Source: UBA8337 sp965221415
GTDB lineage: Bacteria > Pseudomonadota > Alphaproteobacteria > RS24
Direction: 5' to 3'
Assembly: GCA_965221415.1 (NCBI GenBank)
Contig: OZ244887.1
Coordinates: 1,736,001-1,800,000, forward strand
Length of the DNA: 64,000 nt
Shown here: piece after piece, positions 1 to 8,990 of the stretch
Layout of the letters: each line of letters begins with the position of its first letter
How positions within the stretch are numbered: the stretch's first letter is position 1
Translations under genes and position numbers: made by a program
The notes under the pieces: generated by a model
What the model was told of the DNA's origin: nothing
The model's database searches: none
The model's input: only the letters and a program-made list of their open reading frames with translations

Positions 1-1
1 C

Positions 2-376
2 ATTATGGATGTCGAAAATATACGCGCCTGCCATTCAGCCCTTCAAAACACAGAAATTAAAACGCAATCTTTCGAGAAAATCAGTCCGCCCAAGGATGCG
101 TTTGTTTATATTGACCCGCCCTATGACGAAACGTTTCGTAATTATGCGGTAGGTGGGTTTCAAAAAAATGACCAAGCTGATTTGCGCGATGCCGCTTTAA
201 AGTGGCACACAAACGGTGCGCAAATTATGATTTCTAATTCTGATACTGAAAATATTCGCGCACTCTATAGCGACAAAATATGGAACATCACCGAAGTCCA
301 CGCACCGCGTGTTATAAACTCAGACCCAAATGGCCGAGGGCTTGTCACTGAACTGGTCATCAGGAATTTCAAATAA
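2..376 (+). CDS. DNA adenine-N6 methyltransferase, Dam/D12 class (C-terminal part)
   Basis: This is the C-terminal part of a Dam-like adenine-N6 methyltransferase that transfers a methyl group from S-adenosylmethionine to adenine in a short DNA target. The reading frame runs off the left edge, so the SAM-binding N-terminus is missing; the family is usually about 270 residues and about 124 are seen. The catalytic DPPY motif is present in the stretch YIDPPYD, followed by the usual C-terminal segment (GAQIMISNSD). Its stop codon overlaps the start of the next gene (TAATG), so the two are translationally coupled. Together with that nuclease-like gene it looks like a type II restriction-modification pair. 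Base composition is more AT-rich than the core genes, which suggests transfer. Confidence 0.85.
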   Translation: MMDVENIRACHSALQNTEIKTQSFEKISPPKDAFVYIDPPYDETFRNYAVGGFQKNDQADLRDAALKWHTNGAQIMISNSDTENIRALYSDKIWNITEVHAPRVINSDPNGRGLVTELVIRNFK

Positions 377-843
377 TGAGCGACACAGGCGGAGCAAAGG
401 CTAATAGAACAGGACAAAGTCTTGAAGAATTTGTCTCTGACACACTAAAAAAACACGGTTACCAGAAGATAAATGATAAAAAGGTTTTCCGCCAAGCACA
501 CAGAGGTGCAGACCCTATATTCGCTTCTCAGTACCCTTTAGGAAAAACAATTTATGGCACAGAACATAAATGTGACTTCATTCTTTATCATCCCGATAAA
601 TTTCCTGATAACCTTGTTATAGAGGTAAAATGGCAGCAAACATCTGGGACTGTGGACGAAAAATATCCATATCTTGTAGAAAATCTACGCAAATATGGCA
701 ATGCAAGTATCATTATCTTGGATGGTGGCGGATATAAACCAGGTGCGGAGAAATGGCTACGCGACCAAACCGATGACAAAGATATTCTTCATGTGTTTAA
801 TATGAGCGAATTTCAAACTTGGGCAAATAACAGGAATATTTAA
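376..843 (+). CDS. PD-(D/E)XK nuclease-like protein, probable restriction endonuclease partner
   Basis: A 155-residue protein whose start overlaps the stop of the adenine methyltransferase by one base. It has a KCDFIL segment followed about 25 residues later by VIEVKW, which fits a PD-(D/E)XK nuclease core (Asp, then Glu-x-Lys). A C-terminal part (SIIILDGGGYKPGAEKWLR) resembles restriction endonucleases linked to Dam-like methylases. The likely role is cleavage of the unmethylated form of the partner's target. The recognition site cannot be deduced. The gene is AT-rich like the methylase, and its last four bases overlap the convergent sdhB gene, so it sits directly against a core operon. Family assignment is from motif spacing only. 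Confidence 0.7.
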   Translation: MSDTGGAKANRTGQSLEEFVSDTLKKHGYQKINDKKVFRQAHRGADPIFASQYPLGKTIYGTEHKCDFILYHPDKFPDNLVIEVKWQQTSGTVDEKYPYLVENLRKYGNASIIILDGGGYKPGAEKWLRDQTDDKDILHVFNMSEFQTWANNRNI

Positions 844-1619
844 ACGTGTCGCTCGAGCATCATTTTTTTAATCTCTGAAATCGCTTTGGCCGGTGACAGA
901 CCCTTCGGGCAGGCTTTCGCGCAATTCATAATCGTGTGGCAGCGATAAACGCGGAACGGGTCTTCCAACTCGTCAAGCCGCTCGCCAGTTTTCTCGTCGC
1001 GGCTATCGGCCAGCCACCGATAGGCTTGCAGCAGCACGGCGGGCCCAAGATATTTGTCCGAGTTCCACCAATAGCTCGGGCAAGATGTCGAGCAGCACGC
1101 ACATAAAATGCACTCATACAGACCGTCCAATTGTTTGCGGTCTTCGCTGCTTTGCTTCCACTCGGTTTGCGGCTTCGGCGTGTCGGTTTTCAGCCAAGGC
1201 TCAATCGATTCATATTGCGCATAAAGCGTGCTGAGGTCTGGCACTAAATCCTTGATAACGGGCAAGTGCGGCAGAGGATAAATCGTAATGTCGCCTTTCA
1301 CCTCGTCGATACCTTTGGTGCAGGCAAGCGTGTTTTGGCCATCAATATTCATCGCACAAGAGCCGCAAATGCCTTCACGACAAGAGCGACGAAAAGTCAG
1401 GGTCGCATCGACCTCATTTTTCACTTTAATCAGCGCATCCAGAACCATCGGCCCGCACGCATCGGCATCAATCGTATAGCTATCGACGCGCGGATTGGCT
1501 TCATCGTCTGGATTCCAGCGGTAGATTTTCAGCGTTCGCGGGTTTTTCACCCCACCCTCACTCGCATGAACCACGCCTTTGCCAATCTTCGAATTGGCCG
1601 GAAGTGCAATTTCAACCAT
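840..1619 (-). CDS. sdhB: Succinate dehydrogenase iron-sulfur subunit
   Basis: Complex II subunit that carries electrons from the flavoprotein SdhA to the membrane quinone. The 259-residue protein has the three cluster motifs in order: [2Fe-2S] Cys80, Cys85, Cys88 and Cys100; [4Fe-4S] and [3Fe-4S] cysteines at 170, 173, 176, 180 and at 227, 233, 237. The start was placed at MVEIALP (1619) because an AAAGGGG ribosome-binding site precedes it and because it lies 13 bases after the sdhA stop; a longer frame would run into sdhA. It is the last gene of sdhCDAB, and its stop overlaps the convergent nuclease gene by four bases with no terminator hairpin seen. Confidence 0.98.
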   Translation of the reverse strand: MVEIALPANSKIGKGVVHASEGGVKNPRTLKIYRWNPDDEANPRVDSYTIDADACGPMVLDALIKVKNEVDATLTFRRSCREGICGSCAMNIDGQNTLACTKGIDEVKGDITIYPLPHLPVIKDLVPDLSTLYAQYESIEPWLKTDTPKPQTEWKQSSEDRKQLDGLYECILCACCSTSCPSYWWNSDKYLGPAVLLQAYRWLADSRDEKTGERLDELEDPFRVYRCHTIMNCAKACPKGLSPAKAISEIKKMMLERHV

Positions 1620-1632
1620 TAAATCTACCCCT

Positions 1633-3417
1633 TTAATAAACCCGAGCCTTCGGCTCGATATAGCTGACCTCATTGGTCAATGTATAATTATGCACGCCGC
1701 GATAGTCGATTTTGGCTTTGCCTTTCGCATCGACATAAGCCAGCGTGTGCTTCATCCAATTTTCGTCATCGCGCTCGGGGAAATCTTCGCGCGCATGGCC
1801 GCCGCGACTTTCTTTGCGCGCATGCGCCCCTTCCACCGTGGCAATCGCCTGAACCATAAGATTGTCGAACTCTAGCGTCTCGATGAGGTCGGAATTCCAA
1901 ATCAAAGAACGGTCGCTGACCCCTATATCGTCCATCGCGGTGACGACTTTCTGTATCCGCTTACAGCCCTCGGCCAGCACATCGCCTGTGCGAAACACCG
2001 CGCAGTTTTCTTGCATGGCACGCTGCATATCGAGGCGCAACGCCGCCGTTGGCGTTGCCCCCTTGGCATGGCGGAAGCCATCAAGACGCGCCACCGCCGC
2101 ATCACCCGCCGTTGCCGCAAGAGGTGCTTGACGCGCCCCCGCTTCCACCGTTTCAACCGCACGCATAGCTGCCGCACGGCCAAACACCACAAGGTCAATC
2201 AACGAGTTCGAGCCAAGGCGATTTGCACCATGCACCGACACACACGCCGCCTCGCCAATGGCCATCAGACCCGACACAATGCGCTCCTCATCCTTCGCCG
2301 TCGGGTGCAGCACTTCGCCGTGATAATTGGTCGGAATACCGCCCATATTATAATGCACCGTCGGCAGCACAGGAATCGGCTCTTTGGTCACATCAACACC
2401 TGCAAAAATACGCGCACTCTCAGAAATACCCGGCAAGCGTTCCGCCAAAACGCTCGGGTCGAGATGGTCAAGGTGCAAATAAATATGGTCATTATTCGCA
2501 CCCACACCACGGCCTTCGCGAATCTCAATCGTCATCGAGCGCGACACCACATCGCGCGATGCTAAATCTTTGGCAGACGGTGCATAACGCTCCATAAAAC
2601 GCTCGCCCTCAGAGTTAATCAAAATACCGCCTTCGCCACGCGACCCTTCGGTAATCAAACACCCCGCACCATAAATACCGGTCGGGTGAAACTGGACAAA
2701 CTCCATATCCTGCAACGGCAATCCTGCGCGGCTCACCATGGCAGAGCCATCGCCCGTGCATGTATGCGCCGACGTCGCCGAGAAATAAGCCCGCCCATAT
2801 CCACCCGTCGCCAAAATAACCTGCTGCGCCTGAAACCGATGCAGCTTGCCCGTCGCCATTTCAAGTGCCGTCACGCCCACACAGCGCCCCTCATCATCCA
2901 TCAGCAAATCAAGCGCGAAATATTCGATAAAAAACGCCGTGTCATAACGCAATGACTGGCCGTAAAGCGTGTGCAAAATCGCATGACCTGTCCTATCAGC
3001 CGCCGCGCATGTGCGCTGCGCAATGCCCTCGCCGAAATTGGTCGTCATGCCACCAAATGGGCGTTGGTAAATCTTGCCTTCTTCGGTGCGCGAAAACGGC
3101 ACGCCGAAATGTTCTAACTCATAAACCGCCTCTGGCGCGTTGCGGCACAAATACTCAATCGCATCTTGGTCGCCCAACCAGTCTGACCCCTTAACCGTGT
3201 CATACATATGCCAGCGCCAGTCATCATCGCCCATATTGCCAAGCGCTGCCGAAATACCCCCTTGCGCCGCAACCGTATGCGAACGCGTTGGGAATACTTT
3301 AGAAATACACGCTGTTTTCAACCCGCGCTCGGCGCACCCCAAAGCCGCGCGCAGGCCAGAGCCGCCTGCGCCAACAACAATCACATCAAATTGGTGGTCA
3401 ATGAACTCGTAACTCAT
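1633..3417 (-). CDS. sdhA: Succinate dehydrogenase flavoprotein subunit
   Basis: Catalytic subunit of complex II that oxidises succinate to fumarate with covalently bound FAD. The N-terminal FAD-binding motif VVVGAGGSGLRAALG is near residues 12-26, and the SHTVAAQGG segment carries the His that binds FAD covalently. The catalytic Arg region (HGANRLGSNSL) is present. With a start at MSYEFIDHQ (3417), preceded by GGAGAG, the protein has 594 residues, as expected for alphaproteobacterial SdhA; a 13-residue longer frame exists but lacks a better ribosome-binding site. It lies between sdhD and sdhB in one operon. Confidence 0.98.
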   Translation of the reverse strand: MSYEFIDHQFDVIVVGAGGSGLRAALGCAERGLKTACISKVFPTRSHTVAAQGGISAALGNMGDDDWRWHMYDTVKGSDWLGDQDAIEYLCRNAPEAVYELEHFGVPFSRTEEGKIYQRPFGGMTTNFGEGIAQRTCAAADRTGHAILHTLYGQSLRYDTAFFIEYFALDLLMDDEGRCVGVTALEMATGKLHRFQAQQVILATGGYGRAYFSATSAHTCTGDGSAMVSRAGLPLQDMEFVQFHPTGIYGAGCLITEGSRGEGGILINSEGERFMERYAPSAKDLASRDVVSRSMTIEIREGRGVGANNDHIYLHLDHLDPSVLAERLPGISESARIFAGVDVTKEPIPVLPTVHYNMGGIPTNYHGEVLHPTAKDEERIVSGLMAIGEAACVSVHGANRLGSNSLIDLVVFGRAAAMRAVETVEAGARQAPLAATAGDAAVARLDGFRHAKGATPTAALRLDMQRAMQENCAVFRTGDVLAEGCKRIQKVVTAMDDIGVSDRSLIWNSDLIETLEFDNLMVQAIATVEGAHARKESRGGHAREDFPERDDENWMKHTLAYVDAKGKAKIDYRGVHNYTLTNEVSYIEPKARVY

Positions 3418-3448
3418 AAATCTCTCCAGCTCTTTCAGCTTAATCGGA

Positions 3449-3829
3449 CTAGCCAATAACCAGTTTCAGCACAGCCAAAGCACACGCGATACCAATGGTC
3501 AGGGCGAAAAACTGATTGGCAATCAAGGCCAATATTTTGGTTGCTTCGCCATGGATATAATCTTCAATAACCACTTGTAAGCCAAGGCGCATATGATACA
3601 CGGCAGAAACAATCAACACCAACATGACCACACCCACAAACGGGTGGCCAAGAAACGCTGTCATGGTTGTGTAATCAGCGCCCGCATGGACAACCAGTGC
3701 GCCAACCAAAAACAACGTCAAAGGAATATTCGCCAGTGCCGTGACGCGCTGCATGAAAAAATGCCCCGTCCCTTTTTTGGCCGAGCCGTGTCCCCGCACA
3801 CGCGATAAAGGGGTTCGCATATCAGACAT
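3449..3829 (-). CDS. sdhD: Succinate dehydrogenase membrane anchor subunit
   Basis: Small membrane anchor of complex II (126 residues) that helps to bind heme b and the quinone. Three hydrophobic segments are visible, and the second holds the conserved VYHMRLGLQVVIEDY pattern whose His is the expected heme ligand region. The start at MSDMRTPL (3829) shares one base with the sdhC stop (TAATG), which indicates coupled translation; a longer frame exists but lies inside sdhC. Gene order sdhC-sdhD-sdhA-sdhB is the standard one. Confidence 0.95.
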   Translation of the reverse strand: MSDMRTPLSRVRGHGSAKKGTGHFFMQRVTALANIPLTLFLVGALVVHAGADYTTMTAFLGHPFVGVVMLVLIVSAVYHMRLGLQVVIEDYIHGEATKILALIANQFFALTIGIACALAVLKLVIG

Positions 3830-4233
3830 TAAAACGCTCCCAGATAAGCATAGGCTGCCACCCATACACCAAGGGTCAAGACGGGCGGCAGAAAGCTCGT
3901 GACGCGTGCAAGAATCTCGACATGTTTAAGCTCGAAGCCACGACCCGTATCCCAGATAAAATGGCGCACTCCGCCCAACATATGGTGGAACAAAGCCCAG
4001 CTATAGCCAAACAACACCAAGCGGCCATACCACGCCGAGGACACAGCTTGGACTTGCGCATAAGCCTCAGGCCCTGTGGCAGCGGCGAGCAACCACCATG
4101 CCAACAACACCGTGCCTGCATAAAGCGCGATGCCCGTTGCGCGATGCAAAATCGATAACAGCATGGTCAGCGTCCAGCGGTAAATCTGGATATGCGGCGA
4201 TAAAGGTCGCGTATCCTTGCTTTGGTTGGTCAT
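3829..4233 (-). CDS. sdhC: Succinate dehydrogenase cytochrome b556 subunit
   Basis: Cytochrome b subunit of complex II (134 residues, three membrane helices). The family signature SILHRATG (conserved Ser and Arg of the quinone site) is near residue 30, and the helix with HHMLGGVRH supplies the heme b ligand His. The start at MTNQSKD (4233) is supported by GAGGGA about ten bases upstream. It is the first sdh gene and begins 54 bases after the mesaconyl-CoA hydratase gene on the same strand. The sdh genes may therefore be co-transcribed with the ethylmalonyl-CoA-pathway genes; no separate promoter was identified in the gap. Confidence 0.96.
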   Translation of the reverse strand: MTNQSKDTRPLSPHIQIYRWTLTMLLSILHRATGIALYAGTVLLAWWLLAAATGPEAYAQVQAVSSAWYGRLVLFGYSWALFHHMLGGVRHFIWDTGRGFELKHVEILARVTSFLPPVLTLGVWVAAYAYLGAF

Positions 4234-4287
4234 TCGAAAATCCCTCATTTCGTCTTGCGCGCAAACACGACTATACACAAAAACCAT

Positions 4288-5340
4288 TTAACGCACCATA
4301 TACGCCCACACATCCAACTCCAGAATAATCGTATCAAGGCGGTCGCCCGCGCCATCATAATGCGGAAAATCCTTGGCCGTCTGGTTTTTCAACAAGATTT
4401 GTTTCAGCCGCAACGCGCCTACATCTGTCCGCCCCGCTATCTCAGCCTTATCGATAATCTCCGACCAGCCATAAATCGTGTCACCTGCAAATGCGGGGGC
4501 GGTATGCGTACCCCCATTCAGCGCCGCGATGGAGCCGATATTCTCCAGCCCATCAAACCGCATCGCCGTGGCATGAGAAATCATATGCCCACCATAAATC
4601 AGCCTTCTGCCAAAGCGACTATCGGCTTGGCGCAAAGCATCAAAATGCACATGCGCGGTATTCTGATAGGCACGAGTTGCCATCATATGCTCGGCTTCTT
4701 CCAAAGTAACGCCGCTATCGCTAGCGATTTTTTCGCCAACCGCATAATCGTCAAAGCGGCGTGTGCTGCCCGCGCTTTGCGTGTCCCATGCGGTAAAATC
4801 AGCATATGGCGCGGGCAATTGGTCGCCCGCCACAAAAGCGGCAATCTCTGGCCACACAGCTGGCGCAGATGCCGCGCCCGTATCGCGTTTCTTCACCATC
4901 ACCCAGCGCACATAAGACAGCACCGTTTCGCCGTGCTGATTGACGCCCGTGGTGCGCGCCATCACCAACCCCGTGTCGCCCTTTTTGGTCTCGCGCAAGC
5001 CAATAATCTGTGAGCTTGCCGATAGCGTATCACCGACAAAAACTGGCCGCCGAAACACCCCCTCGCCATAGCCTAAATTGGCCAACGCATGGCGCGAAAT
5101 ATCGGGGACAGATTTGCCAAAGACGATATGAAAAACCAACCAATCTTCGAGCGGGCGGTCTTTGAGGCCAAGGCTTTGGGCAAAAGGCGCAGAAGAATGC
5201 AGCGCATTGCGCCCGCCATAAAGGGCTTGATAAAGTGCCGCATCGCCATCGCTGAGCGTGCGTGGCGTGGCGTGGATGATGGTTTCATCCAGTGTGAAAT
5301 CTTCGAAAAATCGACCTTGTGGGAAATCAGTTTTGCTCAT
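4288..5340 (-). CDS. mch: Mesaconyl-CoA hydratase, ethylmalonyl-CoA pathway
   Basis: A 350-residue protein built of two MaoC-like hot-dog halves, the length and layout of mesaconyl-CoA hydratase, which interconverts mesaconyl-C1-CoA and beta-methylmalyl-CoA. The N-terminal half has the TLSDGDAALYQALYGGRN pattern. The C-terminal half carries the conserved HVHFDALRQADSRFGRRL and GGHMISHATAMRF segments typical of this enzyme. It lies 18 bases after the malyl-CoA thioesterase-like gene and 54 bases before sdhC. The ethylmalonyl-CoA pathway replaces the glyoxylate bypass for growth on C2 compounds or fatty acids. Other key enzymes (ccr, ecm, mcd) are not in this window. Confidence 0.88.
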   Translation of the reverse strand: MSKTDFPQGRFFEDFTLDETIIHATPRTLSDGDAALYQALYGGRNALHSSAPFAQSLGLKDRPLEDWLVFHIVFGKSVPDISRHALANLGYGEGVFRRPVFVGDTLSASSQIIGLRETKKGDTGLVMARTTGVNQHGETVLSYVRWVMVKKRDTGAASAPAVWPEIAAFVAGDQLPAPYADFTAWDTQSAGSTRRFDDYAVGEKIASDSGVTLEEAEHMMATRAYQNTAHVHFDALRQADSRFGRRLIYGGHMISHATAMRFDGLENIGSIAALNGGTHTAPAFAGDTIYGWSEIIDKAEIAGRTDVGALRLKQILLKNQTAKDFPHYDGAGDRLDTIILELDVWAYMVR

Positions 5341-5358
5341 AGCGGCGATGATAAGGAT

Positions 5359-6240
5359 TTAGTCCCGCGATGCAATCCCATCAGCAATCGCAAGAGTGCG
5401 CAGTGCGCTATCGCGGTGCAATAGCTCGCTCATTTTACCGTTCACGCGCAGCACACCCTTGCCCGCATTTTCAGGGTCGGCGAAAGCAGCCACAATATCA
5501 CGCGCCTGCGCCACGTCTGCCTCGGAAGGCGCAAAAATATCATTGCACGGGGCAAGCTGGCTCGGGTGAATCAGCGTTTTTCCATCGAACCCCATATCCG
5601 CCCCCTGCTGACATTGGGCGCTAAAGCCATCGGCATCGGCGATGTCATTATAGACGCCGTCCAGAATAATCAGCCCATATTGACGCGCCGCCAGCAACGC
5701 CAAAGTCAGACTGGTCATCATCGGCGCACGCGCCTCACCCAGTGTGGCGCGCATTTCTTTGGCCAAATCATTCGTCCCCATAACAAAAGCCGCCAACGCT
5801 GTTTGCGTGGCACGCGCGCCCAAGTCTTGCAGATTAAAAATGGCCTGCGGGGTTTCTATCATAATCCACAAATCGCACCCCTCTGGAAGTTTGGCACAAA
5901 GCGCGTCGATGTCGTCAGGCGTTGATATTTTCGGTGCTAGAATCGCCTGCGGGCGCACCGCCGCATCCAGTCCCGAAAGGGCTGCTAAATCATCCGCACC
6001 CCATGGCGTATCCAACGCATTGATGCGCACCACCACTTCGCGCGCACCATAGCCGCCTTGGGTCAGCGCTTCGCACACATCCCTGCGCGCTTGCGATTTC
6101 GCATCGGGTGCCACAGCGTCTTCAAGGTCAAACAATAAGCAATCGGCATCTAGCGTGCGGGCTTTATCGAGCGCACGCGCATTATCACCCGGCATGTAAA
6201 GCGCACTGCGGCGCGGGCGAATGGTTTTTTCAAACGTCAT
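5359..6240 (-). CDS. mcl2: CitE-like protein, probable (3S)-malyl-CoA thioesterase (Mcl2 type)
   Basis: A 293-residue HpcH/HpaI aldolase or citrate lyase beta-like protein. The N-terminus RRSALYMPGDNARALDKA and FDLEDAVAPDAK (acidic metal-binding region), and IMIETPQAIFNL, are typical of this superfamily. In organisms with the ethylmalonyl-CoA pathway the 290-residue form is Mcl2, which hydrolyses (S)-malyl-CoA to malate and CoA, while the lyase Mcl1 is longer. The tight link to mesaconyl-CoA hydratase supports this. It overlaps the end of asd by four bases (ATGA). Exact substrate is inferred; a beta-methylmalyl-CoA lyase role is the alternative. Confidence 0.78.
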   Translation of the reverse strand: MTFEKTIRPRRSALYMPGDNARALDKARTLDADCLLFDLEDAVAPDAKSQARRDVCEALTQGGYGAREVVVRINALDTPWGADDLAALSGLDAAVRPQAILAPKISTPDDIDALCAKLPEGCDLWIMIETPQAIFNLQDLGARATQTALAAFVMGTNDLAKEMRATLGEARAPMMTSLTLALLAARQYGLIILDGVYNDIADADGFSAQCQQGADMGFDGKTLIHPSQLAPCNDIFAPSEADVAQARDIVAAFADPENAGKGVLRVNGKMSELLHRDSALRTLAIADGIASRD

Positions 6241-7265
6241 TTGACACGGCTTTGCGACAGATATTTCTCGATGAGCAATTCAGCAATTTGCACCGCATTA
6301 AGCGCTGCCCCTTTGCGCAAATTATCAGAGACCACCCACATGTTAAGCCCATGCTCTACGGTCGGGTCGATGCGCAGGCGCGAGATAAACGTCTCATATG
6401 CGCCAACGCACTCAACTGGCGTGACATAGCCTTCATCCTCACGGCGGTCGACCACCAACACACCCTCGGCCGCCTCAAACGCATCATAGGCTTGGGACAC
6501 ACTCAAAGGGCTTTCAAACTCGATATTCACCGCTTCCGAATGGCCTACAAAAACCGGCACACGCACGCATGTCGTCGTCATGGCAATATGCGGGTCGAGT
6601 ATTTTGCGGGTCTCAACCACCATCTTCCATTCTTCTTTGGTCGCGCCATCTTTCATAAACACATCAATATGCGGAATGACATTGAACGCCATTTGCTTGG
6701 TGAACACTTCGCGTTTCAGCTCATCATTGACAAACACCGCGCGGGTTTGGGTGAATAATTCATCCATGCCGCTCGCGCCCGCGCCCGAGACCGATTGATA
6801 GGTCGCGACCACAACGCGCTTGATTTTCGCGATATCGTGTAATGGCTTTAGCGCGACCACCAATTGCGCGGTTGAGCAATTCGGATTGGCGATAATATTG
6901 CGTTGTGTATAGCCTGCCAAATCATCTGGATTGACCTCAGGAACGATAAGCGGCACATCGTCCTCCATGCGATATAGCGATGAATTATCAATCACAATGC
7001 AGCCGGCTTTCGCAGCCATCGGGGCGTATTCTTTGGTCGGGCCAGACCCGCAGGCAAACAGCGCAATATCGGCTTTGGAAAAATCATAAAACTCCAACGC
7101 CTGCGCCTTTAGCGTTTTATCGCCAAAGCTGACTTCCTTGCCTTGGCTCTTGCGCGACGCAACCACATCGACACGCGCCACAGGAAACTTGCGCTCGTCC
7201 AAAATAGTCAGCATTTCGCGCCCAACACTTCCCGTCGCGCCAACGACTGCAACAACATAAGACAT
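6237..7265 (-). CDS. asd: Aspartate-semialdehyde dehydrogenase
   Basis: Converts aspartyl-4-phosphate and NADPH to aspartate semialdehyde, the branch point to lysine, diaminopimelate, threonine and methionine. The 342-residue protein has the NADP-binding GATGSVG near residue 10 and the active-site Cys130 in NPNCSTAQL. The SVSGAGASG loop is also conserved. The gene starts two bases after the leuB stop and overlaps the CitE-like gene by four bases, so it belongs to the leuCDB run. Together with dapF at 14.7 kb it feeds cell-wall precursor synthesis. Confidence 0.97.
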   Translation of the reverse strand: MSYVVAVVGATGSVGREMLTILDERKFPVARVDVVASRKSQGKEVSFGDKTLKAQALEFYDFSKADIALFACGSGPTKEYAPMAAKAGCIVIDNSSLYRMEDDVPLIVPEVNPDDLAGYTQRNIIANPNCSTAQLVVALKPLHDIAKIKRVVVATYQSVSGAGASGMDELFTQTRAVFVNDELKREVFTKQMAFNVIPHIDVFMKDGATKEEWKMVVETRKILDPHIAMTTTCVRVPVFVGHSEAVNIEFESPLSVSQAYDAFEAAEGVLVVDRREDEGYVTPVECVGAYETFISRLRIDPTVEHGLNMWVVSDNLRKGAALNAVQIAELLIEKYLSQSRVK

Positions 7266-7267
7266 GA

Positions 7268-8368
7268 CTATTGATCCTCTAATGCGGCAAGCACCGCATC
7301 GCCCATGCCACTTGTGCCAACATTTTGCATACCGTCTTGCATAATATCGTCTGTGCGTAGCCCTGCACCGAGAACAGCGGTTACCGCATTTTCGAGCACA
7401 TCCGCATCCGCGCCACGGTCGAAACTATAGCGCAACGCCATCGCAAAGCTCATAATCGAGGCTATCGGATTGGCTTTGCCTTGACCCGCAATATCAGGTG
7501 CCGAGCCATGCACCGGCTCATAAAGCGATTTCGCACGACCTGTTTCAGCATCGGGCGCACCCAATGAAGCCGACGGCAACATGCCCAAAGAGCCCGTTAA
7601 CATCGCCGCAATATCCGACAAAATATCGCCAAATAAATTATCGGTGACCAGCACATCATATTGCTTCGGATTGCGCACTAATTGCATCGCGCAATTATCC
7701 GCCAACACATGCTCCAGCGCCACGTCAGGAAATTCAGCCGTGATGGTTTTGGTCACTTCTTCGTTCCACAACAGCCCCGATTCCATGACATTGCGCTTCT
7801 CAGACGAGGCAAGACGCTTCGAGCGTTTCATCGCCAAATCACCCGCCACGCGCGCGATGCGCTCAATCTCATATGTTTCGTAAACTTGCGTATTCACGCC
7901 GCGACGCTGACCATTGCCCAAATCTTCGATACCGCGCGGCTCGCCAAAATACACCCCGCCCGTCAGCTCGCGCACAATCATAATATCAAGCCCTTCCACC
8001 AACTCGCGCTTGAGCGATGACGCATCGGCCAAAGCCGGAAAACAAATCGCAGGGCGCAAATTGGCAAACAGCTCAAGGTCGGCACGCAACCGCAAAAGCC
8101 CCGCTTCAGGGCGCGCCTCATAAGCCACATTATCCCATTGCGGCCCGCCCACCGCACCGAGCAACACCACATCGGCATCCATCGCTTTTTGCATCGCCGC
8201 GTCAGAAATCGCCGCCCCATGCGCCTCATAAGCACAGCCGCCGACAAGGTCTTCGTCAATATTGGCTTGAAATCCGCGATGTGTGCCGAACCAGTCAATC
8301 ACACGGCGCACCTCGCCCATCACTTCGGGGCCAATGCCATCGCCCGGCAGAATGAGAATATTTTCCAT
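7268..8368 (-). CDS. leuB: 3-isopropylmalate dehydrogenase
   Basis: Oxidative decarboxylation of 3-isopropylmalate in leucine synthesis. The start at MENILILPGDGIGPEV (8368) is chosen because an AGGA site lies upstream and the family begins here; a frame 20 residues longer is less likely. The product has 366 residues. The DNLFGDILSDIAA signature (metal and substrate binding) is near residue 245, and the C-terminal EPVHGSAPDIAG motif is intact. It lies 16 bases after leuD. Confidence 0.97.
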   Translation of the reverse strand: MENILILPGDGIGPEVMGEVRRVIDWFGTHRGFQANIDEDLVGGCAYEAHGAAISDAAMQKAMDADVVLLGAVGGPQWDNVAYEARPEAGLLRLRADLELFANLRPAICFPALADASSLKRELVEGLDIMIVRELTGGVYFGEPRGIEDLGNGQRRGVNTQVYETYEIERIARVAGDLAMKRSKRLASSEKRNVMESGLLWNEEVTKTITAEFPDVALEHVLADNCAMQLVRNPKQYDVLVTDNLFGDILSDIAAMLTGSLGMLPSASLGAPDAETGRAKSLYEPVHGSAPDIAGQGKANPIASIMSFAMALRYSFDRGADADVLENAVTAVLGAGLRTDDIMQDGMQNVGTSGMGDAVLAALEDQ

Positions 8369-8384
8369 TATTTTGTTCCTAAAA

Positions 8385-8987
8385 TTAACGCCAGGGTTGC
8401 GCCGTAAGACCCGCCTCATAATTATCAATCGACGCTTCTTTTTGCAATGTCAGGCCGATATCATCAAGCCCTTCCATCAGGCATTGTTTGCGAAACGCAT
8501 CGACCTCAAAAGCAATCTCGCCGCCATCTGGGCCTTTAATGGTTTGCGCCGCCAAATCAATGCTCAACGTGGCATTCGCACCGCGCTTTGCGTCATCCAT
8601 CAGTCTGTCAATCTGTTCTTGCGGCAGCACAATTGGCAAAATGCCGTTTTTAAAGCAATTATTGTAAAAAATATCGGCAAAACTCGTCGCGATAACGCAG
8701 CGAATACCAAAGTCCAAAAGCGCCCAAGGAGCATGCTCACGGCTCGACCCGCAGCCAAAATTATCGCCCGCAATAAGGATTTGCGCCGCACGATACGCTG
8801 GCTGATTAAGCACAAAGCTTTCGACTTCTGCGCCCTCTGGCGTGTAGCGCATTTCGTCAAACAGGTTTTTGCCCAAGCCCGAACGCTCGATGGTTTTCAA
8901 GAACTGTTTCGGAATAATCATATCCGTATCGACATTCATAATATCGAGCGGGGCGGCAACACCGTCTAATTTGGTAAACTTTTCCAT
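8385..8987 (-). CDS. leuD: 3-isopropylmalate dehydratase small subunit
   Basis: Swivel-domain subunit of isopropylmalate isomerase, 200 residues as usual. It carries GDNFGCGSSREHAPWAL and NNCFKNGILPI, the standard LeuD motifs. It starts three bases after the leuC stop, so the two subunits are made from one message. It acts with LeuC to convert 2-isopropylmalate to 3-isopropylmalate. Confidence 0.97.
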   Translation of the reverse strand: MEKFTKLDGVAAPLDIMNVDTDMIIPKQFLKTIERSGLGKNLFDEMRYTPEGAEVESFVLNQPAYRAAQILIAGDNFGCGSSREHAPWALLDFGIRCVIATSFADIFYNNCFKNGILPIVLPQEQIDRLMDDAKRGANATLSIDLAAQTIKGPDGGEIAFEVDAFRKQCLMEGLDDIGLTLQKEASIDNYEAGLTAQPWR

Positions 8988-8990
8988 ATC

